From an uncultured Oscillospiraceae bacterium (GTDB taxonomy: Bacteria > Bacillota > Clostridia > Oscillospirales > Acutalibacteraceae), in contig CAJJPG010000023.1 in NCBI GenBank assembly GCA_905193585.1, positions 1 to 19,783 on the forward strand: a stretch of 19,783 bases of DNA, given 5' to 3'. This document shows positions 7,201-15,237 of the stretch, one piece after another; the first letter of the stretch is position 1, and every line of letters begins with the position of its first letter. The notes below the pieces were generated by a model. It searched no databases and was not told the DNA's origin. It was given only the letters and a program-made list of their open reading frames with translations. The position numbers and the translations under genes are program-made.

Positions 7201-8118
7201 ATGCCGGAAAAGAAAAATATCAACAAATTAAGCGGAAAGCATTTTCAGTTTGATAATTTGTTTTTGGAACACCCGCTTAAATGCGGGTTTATTGATTTAT
7301 ACCAGATAGGCGAGCTGTGCTGCGAATCGAATTTTGTAATAAACGAGCATAAACAGTGGCTTTGCGAAATAACGTATGTAATTTCGGGCGAGGGCACGGC
7401 GTATACGGATAATAAAGCGACAAGGCTTTACCCCGGCGTTGTTATGGTTAATTCCCCGGGGCATTTGCATAAAATTGTAACGGCGGGCAACTCGCTGCTG
7501 AGATTCGCGTATATGGGCTTTATGTTAAACAAGGGCGCCGACAAAGAAAAATACAGACCCTTGCGTGAATTTTACATGAACGAGCCTTTTTATGCCCGCA
7601 AAGCCGCCAACGATATTCTTAACCCGTTTATGAAACTTGTTAACGAATTTTACTCGCACGGCGCGTACAGCGATAAACTTATTACGAGCTACTGCGAGCA
7701 GCTGATTATTTTAACCGCAAGAAATTTTTCGGACAGTATTCCGCTGACTCCCGACAGAAAGGTAAACCTCGGGGTGGGCGCGGCGGTGTATTCGGCGGTA
7801 AGGTATATAGATAATAATATTGAAAATATTGAGAGCATAAGCAGCATTGCGAAACACCTCGGGTACAGCGATACATATTTATCGCACACCTTTAAAAGAA
7901 AAACGGGGGTTACGCTGCAGGAATATATACGATACAAAAAGATCGATTACGCGGCGCAGCTTTTAAGGGACGGGGAGATGACTCCGTCGCAGTTGACCGA
8001 GCTTTTGAATTACGATAGCTTATCCTCTTTTTCAAGGTCGTTTAAAAAGGTGATGGGCGTTTCGCCAAGGCAGTATGCCGAAAAATACAATAGACAAATA
8101 AAGCCAACTCAAAACTAA
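7201..8118 (+). CDS. AraC family transcriptional regulator with cupin-like sensor domain
   Basis: The 305-residue protein has a cupin-like sensory domain in roughly residues 30-110 (EITYVISGEGTAYTD, then LYPGVVMVNSPGHLHKI, the usual small beta-barrel text of AraC ligand domains). A C-terminal pair of helix-turn-helices follows at about 211-234 (ISSIAKHLGYSDTYLSHTFK) and 260-283 (LLNYDSLSSFSRSFKK), ending with the family signature GVSPRQYAEKY. The length is normal for the family. AAGGGTGG lies just before the ATG. Its gene lies between tetR and the Gfo/Idh operon, and the AraC arrangement (weak -35, good -10 in front of the next gene) fits an activator of the downstream catabolic genes responding to a sugar. 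That role is inferred from position. Confidence 0.9.
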   Translation: MPEKKNINKLSGKHFQFDNLFLEHPLKCGFIDLYQIGELCCESNFVINEHKQWLCEITYVISGEGTAYTDNKATRLYPGVVMVNSPGHLHKIVTAGNSLLRFAYMGFMLNKGADKEKYRPLREFYMNEPFYARKAANDILNPFMKLVNEFYSHGAYSDKLITSYCEQLIILTARNFSDSIPLTPDRKVNLGVGAAVYSAVRYIDNNIENIESISSIAKHLGYSDTYLSHTFKRKTGVTLQEYIRYKKIDYAAQLLRDGEMTPSQLTELLNYDSLSSFSRSFKKVMGVSPRQYAEKYNRQIKPTQN

Positions 8119-8151
8119 GGCACAGCTATATATTAATTGCAGCCGCGGCAG

Positions 8152-8183
8152 TATAATCAAAGCAGAAAAAAATCTGACGGAGG
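8152..8183 (+). promoter_or_regulatory. Possible activator-dependent promoter and ribosome binding site of the Gfo/Idh operon
   Basis: TATAAT stands at 8152-8157 with no good -35 at 16-18 bp upstream, as is common where an AraC activator recruits polymerase. A strong GGAGG (8179-8183) precedes the ATG at 8193. The 8-bp palindrome GCCGCGGC at 8142-8149 lies just upstream of the -10. Read-through from tetR-araC is equally possible because no terminator separates them. Confidence 0.35.
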
Positions 8184-8192
8184 TTATAAAGT

Positions 8193-9251
8193 ATGGAAAA
8201 AATCAAGGTTGCAATCATAGGCTGCGGTAATATTGCCAACAGCGCGCATATTCCCGCATACATGGCAAACCCCAAGGCAGAGATTGTCTGCTTTTGCGAT
8301 ATTATTCGCGAAAGAGCCGAGGCGGCGGTGGAAAAATACGGAGTGGGCAGAGCGGTTACGGATTACCGCGAGCTGCTGAACGACAAGGAAATTGACGCAG
8401 TTTCGGTTTGCACGCCGAATAATGTTCACTCAACAATTTCCATTGATTTTATGCGCGCGGGAAAGGACGTGCTTTGCGAAAAGCCCGCCGCGAGAATTTA
8501 CAGCGAGGCGCTGGAAATGCAGAGGGTGCGCCGTGAAACGGGACGTTTGCTCAATATAGGCGTGTGCAACCGCTTTAATTCATCGGTCAACCGCATTAAA
8601 GAGCTTATTGAGGCGGGCAGACTCGGCGAGGTTTACGAGGTTTATATAAGCTTTCGTTCGCACCGCTCAATACCCGGGCTCGGCGGCGCTTTTACCACAA
8701 AGGCAATTGCGGGCGGCGGCGCGCTTATAGACTGGGGCGTGCATTTTCTTGACCTTGTTATGTACTGCTGCGGCGACCCCAAGCCGATAACCGTTTCGGG
8801 GCAGGCTTTTTCAAAACTCGGCAGGAATATAAGGGAATATACATATACCGATATGTGGGCAGGCCCGCCGATTGAAAACGGAACGTATGATGTGGACGAT
8901 TTCGTAACCGGACTTATACGCACGGACGGACCCACTCTTACCTTTAACGGCGCATGGGCGCAGAATATCGGAAAAAGCGAAATGTTCATTGACTTTATAG
9001 GTGATAAAGCGGGCGTCCGCCTTGATTACGGCGCGGGCTTTACAATGTGGTCGGCGGAAAACGGCGCGCTTTTGGAAACAAAGCCCTCCTTTAAAATGGC
9101 TAACGCCTATCAGGTAGAGGTTGACGATTTTCTTGACTGCATTACCGAGGGCAGAACAAACGCCGCGGATATTGATAACGCCGTAATTACCTCCCAGATT
9201 ATGCAGGCAATTTACGATTCGTCGGAACAGCACCGCGAAATAGTGCTTTAA
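8193..9251 (+). CDS. Gfo/Idh/MocA family NAD(P)-dependent oxidoreductase
   Basis: The 352-residue protein has full family length. It has an N-terminal Rossmann domain with the dinucleotide motif GCGNIA (residues 10-15), the EKP motif with the catalytic lysine (96-98, in DVLCEKPAA), and the substrate-domain motif GGGALIDWGVHFLDLVM with the conserved Asp180 and His184. The family oxidises or reduces sugar or polyol hydroxyls with NAD(P), often at C2, C3 or C5 of hexoses, inositols or glycosides, in the cytoplasm. Its neighbours are a second Gfo/Idh-like protein 22 nt downstream and a TIM-barrel isomerase/epimerase, so it probably performs the oxidation step of a short keto-sugar route. The substrate cannot be read from sequence. 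No signal peptide is present. Confidence 0.9.
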   Translation: MEKIKVAIIGCGNIANSAHIPAYMANPKAEIVCFCDIIRERAEAAVEKYGVGRAVTDYRELLNDKEIDAVSVCTPNNVHSTISIDFMRAGKDVLCEKPAARIYSEALEMQRVRRETGRLLNIGVCNRFNSSVNRIKELIEAGRLGEVYEVYISFRSHRSIPGLGGAFTTKAIAGGGALIDWGVHFLDLVMYCCGDPKPITVSGQAFSKLGRNIREYTYTDMWAGPPIENGTYDVDDFVTGLIRTDGPTLTFNGAWAQNIGKSEMFIDFIGDKAGVRLDYGAGFTMWSAENGALLETKPSFKMANAYQVEVDDFLDCITEGRTNAADIDNAVITSQIMQAIYDSSEQHREIVL

Positions 9252-9273
9252 AGCGTAAGGGAGGTATAAAGCC

Positions 9274-10125
9274 ATGATAAAAATAGGCGTAATTGACCAT
9301 TATCTTGACCAGTATCATTTTTTAAGCTACCCGAAACTTATTAAAGAGGCGTCGGGCGGTGAAATGGAAATATTGTGCGCATGGGCGGAAACGGAGCATG
9401 AAAACGGCAAAACCAACGCTCAGTGCTGCGCGGAGCAGGGAATAGAGCTTTTAGGCTCGCCCGAAGAGGTTATTGAAAAGAGCGATTGCCTTATAGTAAT
9501 GTCGCCGGATAATCCCGAGCGGCACGAGGAGCTGTGCAGGCTTCCGCTTGCAAGCGGAAAACGCACATATATAGATAAAACTTTTTCTCCCGACAGGGCT
9601 ACCGCCGCGCGCATTATAGAAATGGGGAAACAGGGCAACACGCCGTTTTTTTCCACCTCCTCGCTCAGGTACGCCGAGGAATATGCCGATATAGATCGCA
9701 GTAAAATACAGTTTATAGCCAGCCGCGGACCCGGTGAATTTTCGAATTATGCAATACATCAGATAGAGCCGCTTGTATGCCTTATGGGGGTTAATATCGG
9801 CAAAATAATGTATTTGGGTACCGATAATACCGTCACGTTTATTTTCAGCTACCGCGACGGGCGCGTTGCCACAATGTCGCAGCTTTTGGGCGAGTGCGAT
9901 TTCGGCATGGCAATAAGTTTTGCCGACGGCAGTGCAAGGGTGATTGAGGGCGCAACCGATTACGGAATGAGATTTATAAACGATCTTGTGGGATTTTTTA
10001 AGGACGGCATAGTGCGTGTTCCGCCCGAAGAGACTCTGCAGGTTATGACCGTGCTTGAATACGGCAAAAAGGCAATGGATAACCCGGGCGTTTGGGTGGA
10101 GCTGCCCGAAAACAAGACCCGGTGA
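9274..10125 (+). CDS. Short divergent Gfo/Idh/MocA-like protein lacking the usual nucleotide-binding motif
   Basis: At 283 residues it is about 70 shorter than its neighbour. The N-terminus reads MIKIGVIDHYLDQYHFLSY, where a GxGxxG/A dinucleotide loop would be expected; the loop is absent. The EKP position reads IDKTFS, which keeps the lysine (Lys102), and the substrate-domain helix reads YAIHQIEPLVCLMG, which keeps the histidine (His162). TSSLRYAEE follows the lysine segment, as in some short homologues. It could be an oxidoreductase with altered cofactor binding, a tightly bound-cofactor enzyme, or a non-redox partner of the full-length enzyme encoded just upstream. GGAGG lies 9-10 nt before the ATG. 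The gene is in the same operon as the flanking genes, with its stop 5 nt before the next start. Confidence 0.75.
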   Translation: MIKIGVIDHYLDQYHFLSYPKLIKEASGGEMEILCAWAETEHENGKTNAQCCAEQGIELLGSPEEVIEKSDCLIVMSPDNPERHEELCRLPLASGKRTYIDKTFSPDRATAARIIEMGKQGNTPFFSTSSLRYAEEYADIDRSKIQFIASRGPGEFSNYAIHQIEPLVCLMGVNIGKIMYLGTDNTVTFIFSYRDGRVATMSQLLGECDFGMAISFADGSARVIEGATDYGMRFINDLVGFFKDGIVRVPPEETLQVMTVLEYGKKAMDNPGVWVELPENKTR

Positions 10126-10130
10126 CTGCC

Positions 10131-10985
10131 ATGAACGGTGAATTTAAAATAGGCATTATTTCCGATATGCTGCGGCTGCCGTTTAAAGAAAGTATTTTAA
10201 AATGCGCCGGACTCGGCGCCGACGGCATACAGCTTTATGCAGTTGAGGGGGAAATGGCACCCGAAAATCTGACAGATACGGATATCCGGGAGCACAGGCG
10301 TTTTATAGAGGATAACGGGCTTACCGTTTCGGCGGTTTGCGGCGACCTCGGTGGGCACGGATTTACAAGGGCGGAGGAAAACCCGCTTAAAATTGAGCGT
10401 TCAAAAAGGATTGTTGACCTTGCACTGAAGCTCGGCACGAATATTATCACAACGCATATAGGGGTAGTGCCAGAGGATGAGACTTCCTATGAGTATTCCG
10501 TACTGCATAACGCCTGCGAGGAGTTGGCGCGTTATGCGCACAGCGCGGGAGCGTTTTTTGCGGTTGAAACAGGGCCCGAGCCGTCGGGCAGGCTGAAAAG
10601 ATTTTTGGACGGTCTTTCTTCAAAGGGCGTGGCGGTAAATTTAGACCCCGCAAACCTGGTTATGGTAACGGGGGACGACCCCGTAAACGCGGTTTATACG
10701 CTTAAGGATTATATTGTTCATACCCATGCCAAGGACGGAATAATGCTTAAAAAAACCGACCCGAAAATCATTTATGACTTTTTTGCCGAGGGCGGTATAG
10801 GCGATTTAAGGCTGGATAATTGCTTCCGCGAGGTACCGCTCGGGAGCGGTAACGTGCCGTTTAAAAAGTATACCGACGCGTTATCGGAAATAGGCTACAA
10901 CGGATTTTTAACCGTTGAAAGAGAGGTAGGAGCCGACCCCGTGCGGGATATTGCGGCGGCAGTGGATTACCTGAAACGTTTATAA
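10131..10985 (+). CDS. Sugar phosphate isomerase/epimerase (xylose isomerase-like TIM barrel)
   Basis: This 284-residue protein matches the AP-endonuclease-2 / xylose-isomerase-like TIM-barrel family. Barrel strands are visible as KIGIISD, GADGIQLY, TVSAVCGDLGG, TNIITTHIG, FFAVETGPE, VAVNLDPANL, DYIVHTHAKDG and FLTVERE. The four likely metal ligands are Glu146, Asp172, His199 (or His197) and Glu263. I chose the ATG at 10131, 5 nt after the preceding stop, because the protein then begins with the first barrel strand; a TTG at 10092 would add 13 unconserved residues and has no ribosome binding site. The family includes ketose epimerases, inosose dehydratases and, in gut bacteria, enzymes that cleave 3-keto-glycosides by beta-elimination. 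Its place after two Gfo/Idh proteins suggests it works on a keto-sugar they produce. It ends the operon before a strong terminator. Confidence 0.85.
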   Translation: MNGEFKIGIISDMLRLPFKESILKCAGLGADGIQLYAVEGEMAPENLTDTDIREHRRFIEDNGLTVSAVCGDLGGHGFTRAEENPLKIERSKRIVDLALKLGTNIITTHIGVVPEDETSYEYSVLHNACEELARYAHSAGAFFAVETGPEPSGRLKRFLDGLSSKGVAVNLDPANLVMVTGDDPVNAVYTLKDYIVHTHAKDGIMLKKTDPKIIYDFFAEGGIGDLRLDNCFREVPLGSGNVPFKKYTDALSEIGYNGFLTVEREVGADPVRDIAAAVDYLKRL

Positions 10986-10994
10986 GTTTTTTAT

Positions 10995-11048
10995 ACAAAG
11001 TTACCGTGTGTTTGCTTCGGTTTAACGCACGGCGGCTTTGTGTTTTGT
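10995..11048 (+). terminator. Long-stem intrinsic terminator of the sugar-oxidation operon
   Basis: Positions 10995-11010 (ACAAAGTTACCGTGTG) pair with 11026-11041 over 16 positions, with three G-U pairs and one mismatch, around a 15-nt loop. GTTTTGT follows. It begins 9 nt after the stop codon of the TIM-barrel gene. Confidence 0.7.
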
Positions 11049-11086
11049 ACGGCGGGTAATAAACCGTAAAAAATTAAATAAATATC

Positions 11087-11115
11087 TTGACAAAGGGGCT
11101 TTGTACGGCTATAAT
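11087..11115 (+). promoter_or_regulatory. Consensus sigma-A promoter of DUF177-rpmF
   Basis: A perfect TTGACA (11087-11092) and a perfect TATAAT (11110-11115) are separated by 17 bp, the best promoter in the window. The start is expected near 11122, about 20 nt before the ATG. This fits strong expression of a ribosomal-protein transcript. Confidence 0.9.
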
Positions 11116-11142
11116 ATTCTTTGTGACGATAGAGGTGGAAGT

Positions 11143-11640
11143 ATGGTTCTTGATTTAAAACGCATTTTTGTCAATGAAAATTCTTCCTTACCGATTGAGT
11201 ATGCTTTGGATATGAGCGACGTTGAGTTTTCGGGCGTTTATCCGCTCAAAAAGCCCGTTAAAATCAGCGGTACGGTTACTAACAAAGCAAGCCTTACCGT
11301 GCTTAGCGCTGTTATAACTTATGAATACAGCGCCCCCTGCGACCGCTGCGGAACGGAAACGGCAAGGGAATATACCGTTAAAATAGACAAGTCTTTAGCC
11401 CCCGCTATTGAGGGTGAGGAAAGCGACAGTATTCTGCCGGTGCCCGATATGAAACTTGATCTTGACGAACTTATATATTCCGAGGTTGTTGTGAGCGTTC
11501 CCATGAAGCATTTATGCAAAGAGAATTGCAAGGGTATTTGCGAAAAGTGCGGTAAAAACCTCAATGAGGGCGAATGCGGATGCCCCAAAAGAGAGATAGA
11601 TCCCAGGCTTTCGGCGCTTGCCGATTTGCTGAAGGACTAA
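11143..11640 (+). CDS. yceD: DUF177 / YceD family protein
   Basis: The 165-residue protein begins MVLDLKRIF at an ATG preceded by GAGGTGG. The open frame extends 35 codons further upstream, but that would place the start before the promoter. Family hallmarks are CDRC (residues 66-69), a Cys-rich C-terminal cluster (Cys125, 129, 133, 136, 145, 147, in HLCKENCKGICEKCGKNLN) and DPRLSALADLLKD at the end. The cysteines could bind zinc. YceD is known to be encoded immediately upstream of rpmF in most bacteria and has been linked to 23S rRNA processing or accumulation; its exact function is unsettled. Here rpmF follows 29 nt after the stop, as expected. Confidence 0.93.
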   Translation: MVLDLKRIFVNENSSLPIEYALDMSDVEFSGVYPLKKPVKISGTVTNKASLTVLSAVITYEYSAPCDRCGTETAREYTVKIDKSLAPAIEGEESDSILPVPDMKLDLDELIYSEVVVSVPMKHLCKENCKGICEKCGKNLNEGECGCPKREIDPRLSALADLLKD

Positions 11641-11669
11641 TACTTATTTTTTTAAGGAGGTGCTCAAAA

Positions 11670-11852
11670 ATGGCAGTACCTAAGAGAAAAACATCAAAGG
11701 CAAGACGTGATAAGAGAAGAAACAACGTCTGGAAGATAAGCGCACCGACACTGGTAAGATGCTCAAATTGCGGTGAATATAAGCGCCCGCACAGACTTTG
11801 CTCTGCCTGCGGTCATTATGACGGACGCGAGGTAGTAAAGGTCGGCGAGTAA
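11670..11852 (+). CDS. rpmF: 50S ribosomal protein L32
   Basis: The 60-residue protein begins MAVPKRKTSKARRDKRR and carries the bacterial L32 zinc-ribbon pattern CSNC...CSAC (residues 31-34 and 44-47), ending DGREVVKVGE. An ideal AAGGAGG lies just upstream of the ATG. All four cysteines are present, so this is the zinc-binding (C+) form. It is co-transcribed with DUF177 and closed by the terminator at 11877. The open frame extends into the end of DUF177, but only this ATG matches the universal L32 N-terminus. Confidence 0.97.
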   Translation: MAVPKRKTSKARRDKRRNNVWKISAPTLVRCSNCGEYKRPHRLCSACGHYDGREVVKVGE

Positions 11853-11876
11853 TTCGTTTGTCTATCTTGTAACGGG

Positions 11877-11912
11877 GCAGAGGAGGAGTGTATCCTCCTC
11901 TGCTTTAATCTT
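11877..11912 (+). terminator. Intrinsic terminator after rpmF
   Basis: GCAGAGGAGGA (11877-11887) pairs perfectly with TCCTCCTCTGC (11893-11903) around the loop GTGTA and is followed by TTTAATCTT. The 11-bp stem hides an SD-like GAGGAGG. It separates the rpmF transcript from DUF512-der, which has its own AAAGGAGG but no obvious promoter, so partial read-through is likely. Confidence 0.8.
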
Positions 11913-11935
11913 ATATACATAAAGGAGGCGGCTGA

Positions 11936-13243
11936 ATGTCTGTTGTAATATCGTCCGTTACCCCGGGCAGCCCGGCAGATAAAGCGGGACTTCGCGGCGG
12001 CGATACGCTTATTTCAATAAACGACAATGAAATAGTTGACGTTTTGGACTATAGATTTTATCAAGACGTGACCCGCCCCGTTTTAAAATATATTGACGAA
12101 TCGGGAAAAATTAAAAAAGCGAAAATTAAAAAGCGGGAATACGATGAGCTGGGGCTTGAATTTGAAACCTACCTTATGGATAAGCAGCACTCCTGCCGCA
12201 ATAAGTGCGTTTTCTGCTTTATAGACCAACTGCCGCCCGGAATGCGCGAAAGCCTTTATTTTAAGGACGACGACTCCCGCCTTTCCTTTCTTTTCGGCAA
12301 TTATATAACCCTTACCAATATTTCCGAGCACGAAATTGAGCGCATAATAAAAATGCACATAAGCCCTATAAACGTATCGGTGCATACAACCAACCCCGAG
12401 CTGCGCGTTAAAATGATGAAAAACAAAAATGCGGGCAAAGTGCTTTCTATAATAGACCGCTTTAACGCTGCGGGAATAAAGCTTAACTGCCAGCTGGTGC
12501 TGTGCCCCGGATATAACGACGGCGAGGAGCTTGAAAGAAGCCTTACAGACCTGTGCGCCCTTGAAAACGCCGAGTGTATAGCAGCGGTGCCCGTGGGCGT
12601 TACCGCTTATAGGGACGGGCTTGAAGAGCTTGAATCCTTTAATAAAGAAACCGCGGGCGCGGTTATTGATATAATAGACCGTTTCGGCGATTTTTGCGAG
12701 AAAAAATACGGCGAAAGACGGGTTTACGCGGCAGACGAATTTTATATTTTAGCCGAGCGCGAAATGCCGAGCGCCGAATACTACGGCGACTTTTTACAGC
12801 TTGAAAACGGTGTGGGAATGTGGGCGCTTATGAAAAAAGAGGTAGAAGACGCGCTGGCTGATACGGAAGCGACAAGCGGCGCGCCCCGCAAGGTATCGCT
12901 TGCAACGGGCGAGGCGGCGTACCCGCTTATAGCCTCGGTTGCAAAGCTTTGTGAAGAAAAGAGCGCTGGGCTTGAATGTAACGTATACGCCATTAAAAAC
13001 GAATTTTTCGGCGGTAAAATAACCGTTTCGGGGCTTGTTACCGCCACCGATATAATAAAGCAGATAGGCGATAAGGATTTAGGCGACGAGCTGCTGATAC
13101 CCGCCACAATGCTTAGGAGCGAGGGCGATATGTTTCTTGACAGCATAACGCTGACTGAACTGTCCGAGCGGCTCAATATTAAAATAACCCCCGTTGCGAA
13201 TGACGGATATGAGCTTACCGAGGCAATAATAGGAACAGAATAA
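11936..13243 (+). CDS. DUF512 protein with PDZ domain and radical-SAM-like Fe-S motif
   Basis: The 435-residue protein starts with a PDZ-like domain (about 1-60: SVTPGSPADKAGLRGGDTL, ISINDNEIVD). It then has the cluster motif C87-x3-C91-x2-C94-F (CRNKCVFCF), followed by IDQLPPGMRESLYFKDDD, typical of the PDZ / radical SAM / DUF512 family. The C-terminal half matches DUF512 (FLQLENGVGMW, LATGEAAYPL, ITVSGLVTATDI). The family is conserved next to der in many Firmicutes and Cyanobacteria and is presumed to be a cytoplasmic Fe-S enzyme; its reaction is unknown. An AAAGGAGG precedes the ATG at good spacing. It is followed 18 nt later by der, which supports an operon. Confidence 0.92.
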   Translation: MSVVISSVTPGSPADKAGLRGGDTLISINDNEIVDVLDYRFYQDVTRPVLKYIDESGKIKKAKIKKREYDELGLEFETYLMDKQHSCRNKCVFCFIDQLPPGMRESLYFKDDDSRLSFLFGNYITLTNISEHEIERIIKMHISPINVSVHTTNPELRVKMMKNKNAGKVLSIIDRFNAAGIKLNCQLVLCPGYNDGEELERSLTDLCALENAECIAAVPVGVTAYRDGLEELESFNKETAGAVIDIIDRFGDFCEKKYGERRVYAADEFYILAEREMPSAEYYGDFLQLENGVGMWALMKKEVEDALADTEATSGAPRKVSLATGEAAYPLIASVAKLCEEKSAGLECNVYAIKNEFFGGKITVSGLVTATDIIKQIGDKDLGDELLIPATMLRSEGDMFLDSITLTELSERLNIKITPVANDGYELTEAIIGTE

Positions 13244-13261
13244 AAGAGAGGTGCTTTAAAA

Positions 13262-14584
13262 ATGGCAAAGCCTGTTGTAGCGGTTGTGGGCAGACCGAAT
13301 GTGGGAAAATCCACCCTTTTTAACAAGATAATAGGTAAACGTCTTTCAATTGTGGACGATACCCCGGGTGTTACAAGAGACCGTATTTACGGCGACGGCG
13401 AATGGCTCGGCAAAAAGTTTATGCTGGTTGATACCGGCGGAATAGAGCCTGACGGCGGCGACGTTATACTGGCGGGTATGCGCGCGCAGGCGCAGCTTGC
13501 TATTGATACCGCGTCGGCTATAATATTTGTTACCGATATAAAGGCGGGCGTTACCGCGGCGGATGCGGAGGTTGCCGCAATGCTGCAAAAAAGCGGCAAG
13601 CCCGTGGTGCTTTGTGTTAATAAGTGTGACGGAATAGGCGAGGTGCCGCCCGATTTTTACGAGTTTTACAACCTCGGAATAGGCGACCCCATTGCGGTGT
13701 CCTCAGTTCACGGTCACGGCACGGGCGATCTGCTTGACGCGGTTATAGAGCATATCCCCGAGGAAGAATTTGAGGACGAGGACGATGATATAATCAACGT
13801 AGCCGTTATAGGCAAGCCGAACGCGGGTAAATCGTCACTCATAAATCAGATCGCGGGTGAAGAGCGCTCGCTGGTATCCGATATTGCGGGCACCACGCGC
13901 GACGCGATTGATACCCACATAGAGCGCGACGGAATAAAATATAATTTTATAGATACGGCGGGGCTGAGAAGAAAAAGCCGCGTTGAAGAAAAAATTGAAA
14001 AATACAGCGTTTTACGCGCCAAAATGGCGGTAGAGCGCGCCGACGTGTGCGTTATTATGATAGACGGCACCGAGGGCTTTACCGAGCAGGACTCAAAGGT
14101 TGCGGGGCTTGCGGTTGAGCAGGGCAAGGCGTGCATTATAGCCGTAAACAAGTGGGACGCCGTTTCAAAGGACGGCAGAACAATGGACAGCACGCGTAAA
14201 TCCTTAATGAAGGATTTTTCGTTTATGCCCTACGCGCCCATAATTTTTATATCAGCCAAAACGGGGCAGCGAGTCGATAGGCTTTTTGAGCTTATTAAAT
14301 ATGTATACGAGCAGAACAATATGCGCATTTCAACAGGTATGCTCAACGATATTTTAGCCGACGCCACCGCACGCGTTCAACCCCCGACAGATAAGGGCAA
14401 GCGGCTTAAAATTTATTATATGACCCAAGCGTCCACAAAACCGCCAACATTTGTTTGCTTTTGTAATAAGGCGGAGCTTTTCCATTTTTCGTATCAGCGC
14501 TATTTGGAAAATCAGATACGCTCAACCTTTGGGCTTGAGGGTACTCCCGTGCGCTTTGTAATTCGTGAAAGGGGCGAAAAATAA
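13262..14584 (+). CDS. der: Ribosome-assembly GTPase Der (EngA)
   Basis: The 440-residue protein has the tandem GTPase domains unique to Der. Domain 1 has the P-loop GRPNVGKS (10-17), DTGG (57-60) and NKCD (120-123). Domain 2 has GKPNAGKS (184-191), DTAG (231-234) and NKWD (296-299). The C-terminal KH-like domain runs from about 350 to 440 (RVQPPTDKGKRLKIYYMTQ). The acidic linker EEEFEDEDDD lies between the two G domains. Der is essential for 50S maturation. AGAGAGGTG precedes the ATG. The stop overlaps the plsY start by one base (TAATG), indicating coupled translation. Confidence 0.98.
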   Translation: MAKPVVAVVGRPNVGKSTLFNKIIGKRLSIVDDTPGVTRDRIYGDGEWLGKKFMLVDTGGIEPDGGDVILAGMRAQAQLAIDTASAIIFVTDIKAGVTAADAEVAAMLQKSGKPVVLCVNKCDGIGEVPPDFYEFYNLGIGDPIAVSSVHGHGTGDLLDAVIEHIPEEEFEDEDDDIINVAVIGKPNAGKSSLINQIAGEERSLVSDIAGTTRDAIDTHIERDGIKYNFIDTAGLRRKSRVEEKIEKYSVLRAKMAVERADVCVIMIDGTEGFTEQDSKVAGLAVEQGKACIIAVNKWDAVSKDGRTMDSTRKSLMKDFSFMPYAPIIFISAKTGQRVDRLFELIKYVYEQNNMRISTGMLNDILADATARVQPPTDKGKRLKIYYMTQASTKPPTFVCFCNKAELFHFSYQRYLENQIRSTFGLEGTPVRFVIRERGEK

Positions 14585-15237
14585 TGGTATTTGCGGCAAT
14601 AGCCGTTGTTATAGCGGCGTATTTTATAGGCAGCGTAAATTTCGCGGTAATATTTGCAAAAGCCTTTTTGAAAAAGGATGTGCGTAACCTCGGCAGCGGC
14701 AATGCGGGCGCTACAAACGTTATGCGCACGGCGGGCTTTCTGCCCGGCATACTCACCTTTGTGTGCGATGCACTAAAGGGCTTTATAGCCTCATACTTCG
14801 GCAAGCTGATTTTCGGGCTTGTCATGTCCTCCGGCATTGACTGGTTACACCCAATTTACGGCGCGTACCTTTGCGGCATTGCCTGTATGTTAGGGCATGT
14901 TTTCCCTATATACTTCCAGTTTAAGGGCGGCAAGGGCGCTGCCACAAGCGTAGGTATATACGCAGTGTGCTGCCCTATTGCAATTATATTGGGGCTTTGC
15001 GTTTTTGCGCTTGTGCTGCTTACAACTAAAATTGTATCGCTCGGCTCGCTTGCCGCGGCGCTTACGGTGGTTGTGCTGTCTATAGTATTTTTTGCGGGCG
15101 ACGGTAATATATTTGTTGTGGCGGCTTTAAGCATTGCTATGGGAATAATTGTTTTTGCAAAGCATAAGGATAACATAAAACGCCTGATTCGCGGCGAAGA
15201 AAAAAAGCTTACTTTCGGAGGGAAAAAGAATGGCTGA
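14584..15237 (+). CDS. plsY: Acyl-phosphate:glycerol-3-phosphate acyltransferase PlsY
   Basis: This 217-residue polytopic membrane protein transfers an acyl group from acyl-phosphate to glycerol-3-phosphate, the first acylation in phospholipid synthesis. Family motifs are NLGSGNAGATNVMRTAG (about 35-51), GHVFPIYFQFKGGKGAATS (about 104-122) and HKDNIKRLIRGEEKK near the C-terminus. Several hydrophobic segments alternate with these loops, including an N-terminal membrane segment that acts as signal anchor. The ATG overlaps the der stop by one base, and the last 8 nt overlap the gpsA start. GpsA makes the substrate PlsY consumes. Confidence 0.97.
   Translation: MVFAAIAVVIAAYFIGSVNFAVIFAKAFLKKDVRNLGSGNAGATNVMRTAGFLPGILTFVCDALKGFIASYFGKLIFGLVMSSGIDWLHPIYGAYLCGIACMLGHVFPIYFQFKGGKGAATSVGIYAVCCPIAIILGLCVFALVLLTTKIVSLGSLAAALTVVVLSIVFFAGDGNIFVVAALSIAMGIIVFAKHKDNIKRLIRGEEKKLTFGGKKNG

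Noticed and set aside
8135..8160. Catabolite-repression (cre) site around TTGCAGCCGCGGCAG
   Set aside because: Several positions of the cre consensus fail, including the central AANCGNTNW part. Only the small palindrome GCCGCGGC is real.
10092..10130. TTG start for the TIM-barrel protein, overlapping the preceding gene
   Set aside because: No ribosome site is present and the 13 added residues precede the first barrel strand without similarity to the family.
11038..11142. Upstream start for the DUF177 protein
   Set aside because: It would lie before the consensus promoter at 11087-11115 and inside the preceding terminator. The ATG at 11143 has a good ribosome site and the expected N-terminus.
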